Shown here one piece after another: positions 1-8,221 of a DNA stretch of 64,000 nucleotides. The stretch is taken from NCBI GenBank assembly GCA_017412705.1, contig JAFPWS010000059.1, positions 83,660 through 147,659 of the forward strand, written 5' to 3'. Each line of letters starts with the position of its first letter. Positions within the stretch are counted from its first letter, which is position 1. The notes below the pieces were generated by a model, which ran no database searches, was not told the DNA's origin, and was given only the letters and a program-made list of their open reading frames with translations. The position numbers were made by a program, and so were the translations under genes. This stretch comes from Prevotella sp. GTDB taxonomy: Bacteria > Bacteroidota > Bacteroidia > Bacteroidales > Bacteroidaceae.

Positions 1-939
1 ATCTTCCAGCGAGTCCTCGTCTACCTCCTGAATGCCGTTCTGCGTCAGTCGGAACGAGCTGTTCTTCAACAAGTCAGGCATAATCTCCTGCTGTATAGTC
101 GTCGTATCCTTCTCGGCATTCAGCGTATATACCAGCTGCATCTGCAGCTCTGTCAGCTCACGACAAGCCTTCTTCGACTGCAACAAGTCCATAACGAGCT
201 GCCGCTGTTCAGGATAGACGTGCAGCATGTGGTCGTCCAAGCCCAAGACCCAGCCCACCAGAGCCCGCTGTCTGACCTCCTCGTCTTGCGACGACTGGTA
301 GACATTGACCAGCAAGCGGAACTTGACCATGTCAAAGCGGTTCATCAATGATAAGGTAATGGCCGACACCAGCAACTGCTGGTCATTCGTATCTACCGTA
401 GGCGACAGCAGCAGTTCCTCCATGCCTCGCTCTATGCCCCCTGTCCAGATGTGCGACGTCAGTATGTAGTTGAACAGGGCATTCATCTGTTCCTGATGCT
501 TTTTATAGAGAGCCAGGCTCTTCTCCTTGCGCATGTGGGCAGGTTCCAGCTCCAGCATGGCCACCTCGCTGACAAAGCCCTCCATCTCCTGTCGGATGGC
601 ATCCAGCGACCAGCTGCGCCCAGACTGGCGGGTCTGGCTATACAAGCCCTGGAGATACGACGATGCTGCCCGGTGTCTGTGAATGGCAATGTTGGCACAG
701 AGCACATACGCCCGTTGCAGCAGACGCAGGTATTGCTCCTCCATCTGCGAGTCCTTGGCTCCATGCTGCCAATAGTCAGCCATCAGCTGATAGTCCGTCT
801 TCAGCGTGTCCAGCTTCTCTTTGGTCTGCGGATGGGGCCACGCTGCCAAATAGGTCTCTGCTTCAGCAATGGCTAATCCAACGTTCCCTCCCGTCAACTG
901 GGCAAAGACGCGCTCCAATGAAATATCCAGCGTTCCCAT
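1..939 (-). CDS. Conserved hypothetical protein, alpha-helical repeat type, 3' end outside the window
   Basis: The minus-strand frame is open from the ATG at 939 to base 1 without a stop (313 codons), so the C-terminus lies beyond the window. It begins MGTLDISLERVFAQLTGGNV. The visible part has no signal peptide and is rich in Leu, Gln, Glu and Ala, with Tyr/Trp spaced as in TPR-like helical hairpins. The start lies 5 bases after the stop of the upstream lipoprotein gene, so the two are probably co-transcribed and perhaps translationally coupled. I do not recognise a catalytic motif. A TPR-like scaffold is an inference from composition and helix periodicity only. The pairing with a periplasmic binding lipoprotein may be functional, but nothing in the sequence fixes its role. 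Confidence 0.7.
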   Translation of the reverse strand, partial: MGTLDISLERVFAQLTGGNVGLAIAEAETYLAAWPHPQTKEKLDTLKTDYQLMADYWQHGAKDSQMEEQYLRLLQRAYVLCANIAIHRHRAASSYLQGLYSQTRQSGRSWSLDAIRQEMEGFVSEVAMLELEPAHMRKEKSLALYKKHQEQMNALFNYILTSHIWTGGIERGMEELLLSPTVDTNDQQLLVSAITLSLMNRFDMVKFRLLVNVYQSSQDEEVRQRALVGWVLGLDDHMLHVYPEQRQLVMDLLQSKKACRELTELQMQLVYTLNAEKDTTTIQQEIMPDLLKNSSFRLTQNGIQEVDEDSLED

Positions 940-944
940 ATCGG

Positions 945-1943
945 TTACCTCTTCTTTTTGCCTTTTGCCTTTTTGGTCTTCTTGCCTTTCTCCTTCTCCT
1001 TACCGGCATCCTTTGCCTTTGTCTTCTCCGGACCCAGCCATTTCTCCACGACGGCAATATCCTCCTCTCGTGGACCCTGGGCATGTCCGAACTTCAGCTT
1101 GTCGGGTACCGAGTCAGCTACGTTGCCCTTCAGCTTGCAGTAGTCCTTGATGAGCCCCTTGTAATGGCGCACACCATGTTTGTTGATGGAGTCGCACGCC
1201 TGGTTATAAGCCTCAACAAAGAGCTTCAGCTGCAGGCTGCGGGCCTGGCGCTGCATCTCCTTCTCGCGAAAGACGAGCACACCCAAGAGCAGGTTTTCCT
1301 TCTGTGTATCATAGACGACATTATGCTTTAGCATCCTTGCCGCCGTAGCCTGAGGCTCCGACAGCCATAGGGCATCCATCTCGTTGTTCTGCAACATCAG
1401 CAGCCTGACGCTCAGGTCGTTGATCTGCACCTTGAACACACGGTCCTTATCCAACTTCACCGAGTCGATGACGCGGTCCGTCAGCAGGTCTGTGGCCGAG
1501 AAGCGCGTCATGGCCACCATCTTGTCGTCCAGCTGTTTCAGCTGGCGCACACGGGCATTGCGGTTGGCCACCAGCTGCCACTGTGTATTCGTGGCAGCCA
1601 CATAGCGAATCTTCGTGCCCCGCCGTTCCATGCGCTTGGCACGCACCAAGTCGCTGATGGAGCCCTCTACCCTGCCGCGCTCCAATGCCGTGTCACAGTC
1701 CATCTGCGCCATAAAGTGCTTCAGGCGCACTCCGCCACGCAGCGTGTCGAACAGCTGATAGTACTCGGCCACATACAGAGGCAGACAGTCCAGCGTAGGC
1801 ATGACGGCCACCTTCAGCGCAACCGAATCCTTGCGAGCCGCCTCACGACGCTGCTGCCTCGTGATGCGTTTCGTCTCTTCGTAACTCTGCCCACACGCTG
1901 CCAACAGCAACAGACAGGCTATCAACGATAGTAATTGTTTCAT
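945..1943 (-). CDS. Solute-binding-protein-like lipoprotein (NMT1/SsuA-like fold)
   Basis: 332 residues. The N-terminus MKQLLSLIACLLLLAACG is a lipoprotein signal with lipobox LAAC. The body resembles periplasmic binding proteins of the type II fold: a first strand with LKVAVMPTLDCLPLYVA, then alternating strand/helix segments, and a segment reading MLQNNEMDALWLSEPQA, which is typical of the hinge/ligand region in NMT1/SsuA-like proteins. The last 35 residues are almost entirely Lys, Glu, Gly and Ala, an unusual cationic tail. No permease or ATPase gene is adjacent, so a transport role is uncertain; such orphan SBP-like lipoproteins may act as sensors or scaffolds. It is the first gene of a two-gene transcript with the helical protein downstream. 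Transcription is probably from the TACTTTTG promoter at 1954-1985, divergent from radA. Confidence 0.75.
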   Translation of the reverse strand: MKQLLSLIACLLLLAACGQSYEETKRITRQQRREAARKDSVALKVAVMPTLDCLPLYVAEYYQLFDTLRGGVRLKHFMAQMDCDTALERGRVEGSISDLVRAKRMERRGTKIRYVAATNTQWQLVANRNARVRQLKQLDDKMVAMTRFSATDLLTDRVIDSVKLDKDRVFKVQINDLSVRLLMLQNNEMDALWLSEPQATAARMLKHNVVYDTQKENLLLGVLVFREKEMQRQARSLQLKLFVEAYNQACDSINKHGVRHYKGLIKDYCKLKGNVADSVPDKLKFGHAQGPREEDIAVVEKWLGPEKTKAKDAGKEKEKGKKTKKAKGKKKR

Positions 1944-1953
1944 ATTTCAGCTG

Positions 1954-1985
1954 CAAAAGTACAAATAAATTTTGTAACGCAGAAA
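1954..1985 (-). promoter_or_regulatory. Promoter of the lipoprotein gene (Bacteroidales type)
   Basis: On the minus strand there is a -33 element TTTC (1982-1985), 20 bases of spacer and a -7 element TACTTTTG (1954-1961), ending 10 bases before the ATG. It overlaps the divergent radA promoter almost completely, so the two genes probably compete for polymerase. Confidence 0.7.
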
Positions 1986-2001
1986 ATTATTCGTAACTTT
2001 G
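1971..2001 (+). promoter_or_regulatory. radA promoter giving a near-leaderless transcript
   Basis: TTTG (1971-1974), 19-base spacer, TAACTTTG (1994-2001). The radA ATG starts at 2010, only 8 bases after the -7 box. With the usual Bacteroidales start-site distance, the mRNA would begin within a few bases of the start codon. Confidence 0.7.
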
Positions 2002-2009
2002 TGCCTGAT

Positions 2010-3422
2010 ATGGCAAAAGACAAGACAATGTACGTCTGCGAGAACTGCGGACACGAGTCAGCGAAATGGATTGGGAAGTGCCCTGCCTGCGGGCAGTGGA
2101 ACACGTTCAAGGAGATTAAAGCCTCACCCCAACCCCTCTCCAAAAGGCGAGGGGCTCTTGGCACCAGCGACACGATATCCGGCAGAGGACGCGATGCCGC
2201 CAAGGTGCTGCGCCTGCGCGACATCTCAGCCCACGACGATCCCCGCATTGACATGCACGATGCCGAGCTGAATCGCGTCTTAGGCGGCGGACTCGTCCCT
2301 GGCAGCATCGTATTGTTAGGCGGCGAGCCGGGCATCGGCAAGTCCACCCTCACCCTCCAAACCATGCTAAACCTCACCAATGACCAGTCGTCAGCAACCA
2401 AAAAGGTGCTCTACGTCAGCGGCGAGGAGAGCGCCCACCAGCTGAAGATGCGTGCTACACGTATCTTATCTGCAGACCCGGAAAACTTTCTCATCCTCTG
2501 CGAAAACTCTCTGGAGACCATCTTCGACCACATCAAGGAAGTCCAGCCCGACTTGGTAGTCATCGACTCCATACAAACCATCTCTACCGAGGATGTAGAG
2601 TCCAGCGCAGGCTCCATTGCCCAGGTGCGCGAGTGTGCCTCTGCCCTGCTCCGCTTCGCCAAGACCTCAGGTGTGCCCGTCATCCTCATTGGCCACATCA
2701 CAAAAGAGGGCACGCTGGCCGGTCCGAAAATCTTGGAGCATATCGTCGATACCGTCATCCAGTTCGAGGGCGACCAGCACTATATGTACCGCATCCTGCG
2801 CAGCATCAAGAACCGCTTCGGCTCCACCTCCGAGCTGGGCATCTACGAGATGCAGCAGACGGGACTGCGCCAGGTGTCGAACCCCTCGGAGCTGCTGCTC
2901 ACCGAAGACCACGACGGACTCTCGGGCGTGGCCATCTCCAGCGCCATCGAGGGCGTGCGCCCCTTCCTCGTCGAGACGCAGGCCCTGGTCAGCAGCGCAG
3001 CATATGGCACTCCACAGCGCTCCGCCACAGGTTTCGACCAGCGACGGCTGAACATGCTGCTGGCTGTTCTCGAGAAGCGCGTGGGCTTCAAGCTGATGCA
3101 GAAGGACGTGTTTCTCAACATCGCCGGAGGGCTGCGCGTCACCGATATGGCCATGGACCTCAGCGTCATTGCAGCCGTGCTCAGCAGCAATGTCGACACC
3201 CCCATCGAGGAAGGCTGGTGCATGGCCGGCGAGGTAGGACTCTCCGGCGAGGTGCGCCCCATTGCCCGCATCGAGCAACGCATCTCTGAAGCTGAGAAGT
3301 TAGGTTTCCAGCACATCATCATCCCCAAGTACAACCTGTCGGGCTTGAATCGTAAGAAATTCAAGATTGAGCTTGTACCCGTCCGTAAGGTTGAAGAAGC
3401 ATTGCGTGCCCTATTTGGTTGA
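2010..3422 (+). CDS. radA: DNA repair protein RadA (Sms)
   Basis: 470 residues, normal for RadA. RadA is a RecA-like ATPase that drives branch migration of recombination intermediates. The order of parts is: C4 zinc finger (CENCG...CPACG, residues about 8-25), linker, RecA ATPase with Walker A GGEPGIGKST (about 107-116), the RadA-specific KNRFG motif, and a C-terminal Lon-protease-like domain ending near 470. The start MAKDKTMYVCENCG matches the usual Bacteroidales start, so I chose 2010 over the upstream in-frame ATG at 1935, which lies in the divergent promoter. Residues 37-50, in the linker between zinc finger and ATPase, are encoded by a copy of the G/C-rich palindromic element (2120-2157), inserted without breaking the frame. 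Confidence 0.96.
   Translation: MAKDKTMYVCENCGHESAKWIGKCPACGQWNTFKEIKASPQPLSKRRGALGTSDTISGRGRDAAKVLRLRDISAHDDPRIDMHDAELNRVLGGGLVPGSIVLLGGEPGIGKSTLTLQTMLNLTNDQSSATKKVLYVSGEESAHQLKMRATRILSADPENFLILCENSLETIFDHIKEVQPDLVVIDSIQTISTEDVESSAGSIAQVRECASALLRFAKTSGVPVILIGHITKEGTLAGPKILEHIVDTVIQFEGDQHYMYRILRSIKNRFGSTSELGIYEMQQTGLRQVSNPSELLLTEDHDGLSGVAISSAIEGVRPFLVETQALVSSAAYGTPQRSATGFDQRRLNMLLAVLEKRVGFKLMQKDVFLNIAGGLRVTDMAMDLSVIAAVLSSNVDTPIEEGWCMAGEVGLSGEVRPIARIEQRISEAEKLGFQHIIIPKYNLSGLNRKKFKIELVPVRKVEEALRALFG
2120..2157 (+). repeat. In-frame G/C-rich palindromic element in radA
   Basis: The segment has the blocks GCCTCACCCCAACCCC, CTCTCC and GGCGAGGGG, which match the left half of the longer copies in the GH31 and GH127 genes. 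It encodes about 13 residues (ASPQPLSKRRGAL) in the flexible linker after the RadA zinc finger and keeps the frame. Confidence 0.7.
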
Positions 3423-3437
3423 CAAAAAACCAGAATC

Positions 3438-3601
3438 GACCGTGCGCTCGCAGATATGAGGGCGCCCGCCAGCAAATATAAGGGCGGGCGCCCGAATTGG
3501 CGAGGGCGGCCGCCCGAATCTGGTCATCTCCCTGCAAAGTCCCTCTTTGGACGGTTCAAAGTCCCTCTTTGGACGGTTCCGAATCCCTCTTTGCTCGGAC
3601 T
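3438..3601. repeat. Degenerate 22-bp tandem array (two blocks)
   Basis: Between the convergent 3' ends of radA and queC. Four 22-bp units start at 3438, 3460, 3482 and 3504 (for example GGGCGGGCGCCCGAATTGG...). After a 10-base gap, three more 22-bp units start at 3536, 3558 and 3580 (AAAGTCCCTCTTTGGACGG...). The units at 3536 and 3558 are identical; the others share a pattern but vary. There is no convincing ORF and no spacer structure. Confidence 0.8.
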
Positions 3602-3608
3602 TCAATTT

Positions 3609-4262
3609 CTACAGACCGTACTCCGTCTTGTCGTCGATGCCCGCCTCGGCAAAGGCTTCGCGACGCTCTACGCAGGTGCCACACTTGCCACAATGCTTCT
3701 CGCCACCCTTGTAGCACGACCAAGTCTTCGCATAGTCAACGCCTAAAATCTTGCCCTTCCGGGCAATGTCTGCTTTCGTTATGTTCGTATAAGGCGAGCG
3801 CAGACACACTTTTACAAAGGTGCCTGCCTGTGCAGCCTGATTGAATGCATCTACAAACTGCGGAGTACAATCCGGATAGATGGTATGGTCGCCCCCATGA
3901 TTCGCCATCATCACATACTTCAGACCATTGCTTTCTGCTATACCTACCGCAATAGACAGCATGATGCCATTGCGGAAGGGCACCACCGTCGACTTCATAT
4001 TCTCGTCAGCATAGTGTCCCTCAGGAATCTCCTCCCCACCCTCCAGCAGAGAGCTCTTAAAGTATTTCGTCATGAAGTCCAAGGGAATTGTTATATGCTT
4101 GATACCCAGCTGTTCACAATGCAAACGCGCGAAAGGAATCTCACGCGCATTATGCTTAGAGCCATAGTCGAACGAGATGGCCAAGGCTATACGCTCCTGC
4201 TCATCATATAATAAGGTGACAGAGTCCACGCCACCGCTTAATATCAAAACCGAATCTTTCAT
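3609..4262 (-). CDS. queC: 7-cyano-7-deazaguanine synthase QueC
   Basis: 217 residues. QueC is an ATP-dependent enzyme that converts 7-carboxy-7-deazaguanine to preQ0 in queuosine synthesis, in the cytoplasm. The PP-loop motif LSGGVDSVTLL is at the N-terminus (residues 6-16). A C-terminal zinc-binding cluster with the pattern C-x(7)-CGKCGTC follows SYKGGEKHCGKCG. The start at 4262 gives MKDSVLILSGGVDS, the expected N-terminus; longer frames run back into the preceding gene. It begins 2 bases after the stop of the upstream peptidase lipoprotein gene, so the two form an operon. Other queuosine genes (queD, queE, queF) are not in the window. A truncated copy of its first 45 codons lies at 9389-9529. 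Confidence 0.96.
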   Translation of the reverse strand: MKDSVLILSGGVDSVTLLYDEQERIALAISFDYGSKHNAREIPFARLHCEQLGIKHITIPLDFMTKYFKSSLLEGGEEIPEGHYADENMKSTVVPFRNGIMLSIAVGIAESNGLKYVMMANHGGDHTIYPDCTPQFVDAFNQAAQAGTFVKVCLRSPYTNITKADIARKGKILGVDYAKTWSCYKGGEKHCGKCGTCVERREAFAEAGIDDKTEYGL

Positions 4263-4264
4263 AA

Positions 4265-5302
4265 TTACTTGTACTGTTTTAGTAGGGTGATGATGTTCCC
4301 GATGAGTGCCGGTGTTTTGTATGGCTTCGCGGGATGCATGCCACGGACTACGGCAAAGGCGAAGTTGTCGGCCAGGCACTCTTCGGGAGCAATGACATAG
4401 TCGGTATTGCGCCCTACCACATCCCAGAAGTCACTGGCATCCTCTATGGGGTATGTCCGGCTCATGTCGTCGATGGGCACGAGGAAAGTTTTCACGAAAT
4501 CGAAGAAAGAGACGTCGCCACCACGCTCTGCATGTGCCTCGGCCCACGTCTTGGTATAGAATGCTACGATTTCGCAGCGGGTCTTCTTACCGCCGATGGT
4601 GAACTCGCCATAGTTGTCCATGTGTTCCACGTCAGGATTGATGATGATTCTATTGGCGATGACTTCGGGGAACACGATGTCCTTGGGCATTACCGTAAAT
4701 CCTATCAGGTCATACATCTGCTGGCGGAATGCAGGCGAGTTGCGCGTGGTGGTGTGGAACAGCTCATGCGCTACGACCTCGGTGAATTTCATCAGCGCTG
4801 CCTGGTTCTCTTCATCAGACTTCCCGACCTGAGGCATCAGTTTGGATATATATTTCTCGCCAAAGAATATCTGGTTCTTGATGGTGTAGGCTGCAGGACC
4901 GCCCTCTTCCTCCATAGTGGTCTTGATGAACACGATTTCGGGCGGTATGGGCAGACTGCAACCAATTTGGCGCAAGCTGTCCTCGACGATGCCGATAGCT
5001 GTGGCGAAGAACTGTTTTTCGCTCTCTGTGAAGTCGCGCGTCTGCTGCCAGGCCATTGCCTGCAGTTCGCTCAGCGTGCCGCCAGTCTTCTCCAGTCGCC
5101 AGTCTATATCCAGCTGGCTCATCTTGGCATAGTGCTCCGTGTTGCCCTGCATCAGCGTCCGTGCCTCGTCAGCTGTAGCCAGGTGGTAATTGATGGTGGT
5201 GCCTGAAGGCGGTGTGGGAGGCACCACGGGTATGTCACTTTGGGAACATGCTGCAAACATAACAGCCAGCAGCAGAATCAGAAATACATTGTTTTTCTTC
5301 AT
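4265..5302 (-). CDS. Lipoprotein with a gluzincin-like HExxH zinc-peptidase motif
   Basis: 345 residues from the ATG at 5302. MKKNNVFLILLLAVMFAACS is a lipoprotein signal with lipobox FAAC, which decides the start; an in-frame ATG further upstream would cover the promoter. A zinc-binding motif VVAHELFHTTTR lies near residue 190. A later acidic segment, APEECLADNFAF, may supply the third ligand (E in EExLAD). The pattern fits a secreted or surface-anchored metallopeptidase, substrate unknown. It is the first gene of a two-gene operon with queC, with no obvious functional link. It is driven by a consensus promoter at 5328-5358. Confidence 0.75.
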   Translation of the reverse strand: MKKNNVFLILLLAVMFAACSQSDIPVVPPTPPSGTTINYHLATADEARTLMQGNTEHYAKMSQLDIDWRLEKTGGTLSELQAMAWQQTRDFTESEKQFFATAIGIVEDSLRQIGCSLPIPPEIVFIKTTMEEEGGPAAYTIKNQIFFGEKYISKLMPQVGKSDEENQAALMKFTEVVAHELFHTTTRNSPAFRQQMYDLIGFTVMPKDIVFPEVIANRIIINPDVEHMDNYGEFTIGGKKTRCEIVAFYTKTWAEAHAERGGDVSFFDFVKTFLVPIDDMSRTYPIEDASDFWDVVGRNTDYVIAPEECLADNFAFAVVRGMHPAKPYKTPALIGNIITLLKQYK

Positions 5303-5327
5303 AGTTATACAGTTTTTGTTTTGGGTA

Positions 5328-5358
5328 CAAAGGTACGAATAAGCGAGAACAATGCAAA
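5328..5358 (-). promoter_or_regulatory. Promoter of the peptidase-queC operon
   Basis: On the minus strand: TTTG (5355-5358), 19-base spacer, TACCTTTG (5328-5335), then a leader of about 20 bases. This is a perfect match to the Bacteroidales consensus. Confidence 0.8.
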
Positions 5359-5460
5359 ACAAAAAACGATTTTTGTTTTGCATTGTCGAACGCCGGTACT
5401 GGTATTGAATGGGTAGAGGTGGATGCCCTCGCCGGTGTTATAAAGAAAGGATTGCGATTT

Positions 5461-5619
5461 TGTTACTTTGTTATTTGTTACTTTGTTATTTTTTCCCATT
5501 TTTTGTTCCCGGGGAGAGGAAAAATGGAGGGGGAAGAAAGGAGAATAGGAAATCATTAGTTCCCTCTTTGCGCAAATTGAAAACAGCAAAAAGTAACAAA
5601 GTAACAAATAACAAATAAC
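5461..5619. repeat. Inverted pair of heptamer-like tracts
   Basis: 5461-5491 is built from GTTACTTTGTTATTT-type units. 5592-5619 is built from GTAACAAAGTAACAAATAAC-type units with a 7-8 base period and is roughly the reverse complement of the first tract. The two could pair as a long stem around a 100-base loop. This is part of the 758-base gene-free interval 5303-6061. Confidence 0.6.
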
Positions 5620-5708
5620 TTTTTGCTGTTCCCCTAAAAGACCGAATGGTTTATTTGCATTTTAAAGGCGAAAATTAGGTTTCAAAAGTATGGTTTTTCG
5701 GGATTTTA

Positions 5709-5740
5709 TTTGCAAGACATTTGAAAATTTCGTACCTTTG
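5709..5740 (+). promoter_or_regulatory. Consensus promoter with no adjacent ORF
   Basis: TTTG (5709-5712), 20-base spacer, TACCTTTG (5733-5740). The transcript would start near 5746 and run through the hairpin at 5769-5827 toward the lipoprotein gene 320 bases downstream. It could serve a long leader or a separate small RNA. Confidence 0.65.
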
Positions 5741-5768
5741 CATTGTCAATAGGAACGATGGATTTTGA

Positions 5769-5827
5769 GCGCAGGGCACCAAAAATTTGTTTTCAGGCCT
5801 GACAAAATTTTCTGCCTGCCCAGAGCG
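5769..5827 (+). ncRNA. Strong nested hairpin, candidate structured RNA or leader element
   Basis: Outer arms are GCGCAGGGCA (5769-5778) and TGCCCAGAGCG (5817-5827). Inner arms are AAATTTGTTTTCAGG and CCTGACAAAATTT. The element lies about 25 bases downstream of a consensus promoter and is not followed by a T-run, so it is unlikely to be a simple terminator. Class unknown; no riboswitch family is recognised. Confidence 0.35.
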
Positions 5828-5850
5828 TAAAAAAGTAGTCGCGAATGGAG

Positions 5851-5894
5851 ACAACAACCAACAAACAACAAACAATAACCAATAACCAATAACT
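5851..5894 (+). repeat. Heptamer tract (ACAACAA/CCAATAA type)
   Basis: Consecutive 7-base units ACAACAA, CCAACAA, ACAACAA, ACAATAA, CCAATAA, CCAATAA are recognisable. Intergenic, between the hairpin and the lipoprotein promoter. Confidence 0.6.
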
Positions 5895-6023
5895 AAAAAA
5901 ATTAACAAAACCAAACTAAGAGGAGACAACAAGGCGAACAGTTAGCAACTAGATTTATTAATGCAAGTTTCTTTAAAAGGTGAAATAAACGTGATTTGAC
6001 TTGCAGATTTTTAAAAAAAATTG

Positions 6024-6031
6024 TATATTTG
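6024..6031 (+). promoter_or_regulatory. -7 element of the large lipoprotein gene
   Basis: TATATTTG at 6024-6031. A weak -33 (CTTG) lies 20 bases upstream. The leader to the ATG at 6068 is about 30 bases. Confidence 0.65.
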
Positions 6032-6067
6032 CATCCGATTTGCTAAGAATCTAAAAAAGAAATGATT

Positions 6068-8107
6068 ATGAAGACAAAAAAACGTAATTACCTGTTTTCC
6101 GCAATCCTAATGATGGGGATTGCGACGATGATGACAGGCTGTGTCAAAGAAGACATAGCCAGCAATGATAACGGCGGCGGTACTAATCCTACCGATATGA
6201 ATGTGGACGAGTTGAATGTCAAGGTGACTGCCGACATGCCGACAGCCGTGCTGAGCTCGTTTGACGAGAACTCTATGGGTGCAGCCTTAGTGCGCCGTCT
6301 GAACATCAAGACCAACGAGGTGACCTCAGACACTAAGATGATACTCATCAAGGGTGAGGACATCCAAAATCGCCCAATTACTGAGTGGTTCCAGGCAGCA
6401 AAGATATACCTCCAGGGAGGATATATCGCAATAGAGAAGCCTCTTAATGCCCACATGGTAGAGGTGATGGAGCAGTTGTCGGCAAGATTTGAGCAGGCTA
6501 CCGTCGAGTTGATGACACAGAGTGGGCATGTAACAATCACTCCTCCCAAGCAGCAGTCTGGCAATGCCATCAATTCTGATGCAGCGAGGATTAACGCCCG
6601 CGTTGCCAATATCGCTGCAATAGCAGGCACACGAGGTGAGGCCAGCGGAACAGATGCTGTTGCCGAGATGGTCATCTTCTCACCCATGGGTTACTACCAG
6701 TGCGAGCCTCACCAGGGTGTCTTGGTCAGATCCTCATACACAGATAAGGATGGCAACGAGGTTGTAAAAGAAGAGATATACAATCCCGACTACACCAAGC
6801 GCAGCAGCGGTTGCCTTGCCGACGGTGCTGCCATGTGGCTTAACACCAAGAATGCTCAGACACCTACTAACAAAGTCACCACCCGCGCTGACGGTCAGGG
6901 GGCTATCAACGAACTGATGGGCGCCAGCGAAGAGCATTACTATCAGACACATTTGGCGACTCGGGATTGGAATGGCCAATCGCGCCATAAGCCTAACGGC
7001 TTTACTGAAACCATCCGCGTGTGGGGCAGCCACAATATGGAGACTAACAAGGACTATTACTTCGTGGAGCAAAAAGCGCTGTCAGCCGTTGGAGGGGAGC
7101 AAGAGGGTGATGCCCGCTTTGATGCCAACAAGACCCTTTATGCAGGTCCTTACAAAGAAGATGAATGGATAGACGCAAATTACGACTATGATGGCAGGCA
7201 TTACAGTGGATACTATGGTGCATGGTGGCAACATGGCGATTACTCATTGAACCTTGTTGGTTCGGGCACCATAAGGTTAGAGGATGCCCTTCCTACTACC
7301 GACAACAACACCACCAGCACATCTATAGCTGTAGGCGAGACGCACTCAGAGACAAGCACCGTTGGAGTCTCCATGGGCATGGTAGCTTTTAATCCTTCAG
7401 TCGGCCTCAATTACTCACACGGATGGACGAATGGCACCAGTTATACCATGACCACTACCACCAATACCAAGGAGATAGCGGTGCAGAAGAACACTGAGGC
7501 AAACAAGGTGATATGGAAATACGAGAACGGCCAGAAGACCTACGACGATTCTAATTCAGACAAGCACAAGATGGCTCCTGACGCAATCACCACTGACGTA
7601 AACATGGACAACCAGGCATGCTGGTCAGTAGAGAATCCAGAAGGGGAATACACCCTGGAGGTCACAAGCGATTCATGGATGGAGAGCATGTGGTCGGACA
7701 AAGACGACTGGATATTTGCCATGGAAACGGGAACATTCCCAGAGGATAATAAATATAAACTCATCGTGCCTAACCGTGCCGTACAGACATGGCACATGGA
7801 CGTCACCTTCCCTGAGATTGGTCAGGAGGGTCATGAGGGACAGAAGGGCCTGCTCACCCAATACTTGAAAGAACAGTTCCCAGACCTCTATCAGACAAAA
7901 CTGTCGCTTGCCGACAAGACGGCTGAGAGCGAGAACACCATCAAGATATTGGTCAACCAGGCAGATTATTTGCTCCACAACACTGATGGCGGTCAGACGC
8001 TGCGCGAGTATGCTCTCGACCTCGGCATCTCTCAATATACCATCAAGTGGTTTACCACCGATGACAAGCACAGCGTATATACAGTTGATGTTAAGGCAAA
8101 AGAATGA
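6068..8107 (+). CDS. Large secreted lipoprotein, possible leukocidin-like beta-pore-forming fold
   Basis: 679 residues from the ATG at 6068; an ATG two codons earlier (6062) is equally possible. The signal peptide has lipobox MMTGC. Residues about 420-475 form a long Ser/Thr/Gly-rich amphipathic stretch (VGETHSETSTVGVSMGM, then GWTNGTSYTMTTTTNTK), which looks like the membrane-inserting stem of beta-barrel pore-forming toxins. The region after it has the Trp-rich strand pattern (ACWSVENPEGEYTLEV) seen in the cap of leukocidin/haemolysin proteins. That family assignment is my inference from pattern, not a database match. Lipid anchoring is unusual for a classical toxin but is found among Bacteroidales antibacterial and host-directed proteins. 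No immunity gene is obvious next to it. Alternatively it may be a surface adhesin. Confidence 0.5.
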   Translation: MKTKKRNYLFSAILMMGIATMMTGCVKEDIASNDNGGGTNPTDMNVDELNVKVTADMPTAVLSSFDENSMGAALVRRLNIKTNEVTSDTKMILIKGEDIQNRPITEWFQAAKIYLQGGYIAIEKPLNAHMVEVMEQLSARFEQATVELMTQSGHVTITPPKQQSGNAINSDAARINARVANIAAIAGTRGEASGTDAVAEMVIFSPMGYYQCEPHQGVLVRSSYTDKDGNEVVKEEIYNPDYTKRSSGCLADGAAMWLNTKNAQTPTNKVTTRADGQGAINELMGASEEHYYQTHLATRDWNGQSRHKPNGFTETIRVWGSHNMETNKDYYFVEQKALSAVGGEQEGDARFDANKTLYAGPYKEDEWIDANYDYDGRHYSGYYGAWWQHGDYSLNLVGSGTIRLEDALPTTDNNTTSTSIAVGETHSETSTVGVSMGMVAFNPSVGLNYSHGWTNGTSYTMTTTTNTKEIAVQKNTEANKVIWKYENGQKTYDDSNSDKHKMAPDAITTDVNMDNQACWSVENPEGEYTLEVTSDSWMESMWSDKDDWIFAMETGTFPEDNKYKLIVPNRAVQTWHMDVTFPEIGQEGHEGQKGLLTQYLKEQFPDLYQTKLSLADKTAESENTIKILVNQADYLLHNTDGGQTLREYALDLGISQYTIKWFTTDDKHSVYTVDVKAKE

Positions 8108-8221
8108 GTAACAAGATATGTCTTAACTACTTAACTACTTTATATTTATCCATAATCGGCCATAGGGGAGCAGGAAAATGCGTAAACATAATTATTAACA
8201 ACTAAAAAAGTACATGACAAA

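Noticed and set aside
3570-3595. tRNA T-loop-like string (GGTTCCGAATCCC)
   Set aside because: No acceptor stem or anticodon arm around it; it is part of the 22-bp array. No tRNA or rRNA gene was found anywhere in the window.
3438-3601. CRISPR array
   Set aside because: Units are contiguous 22-mers with no spacers and no cas genes are present. The same holds for the arrays at 9655, 43350 and 63757.
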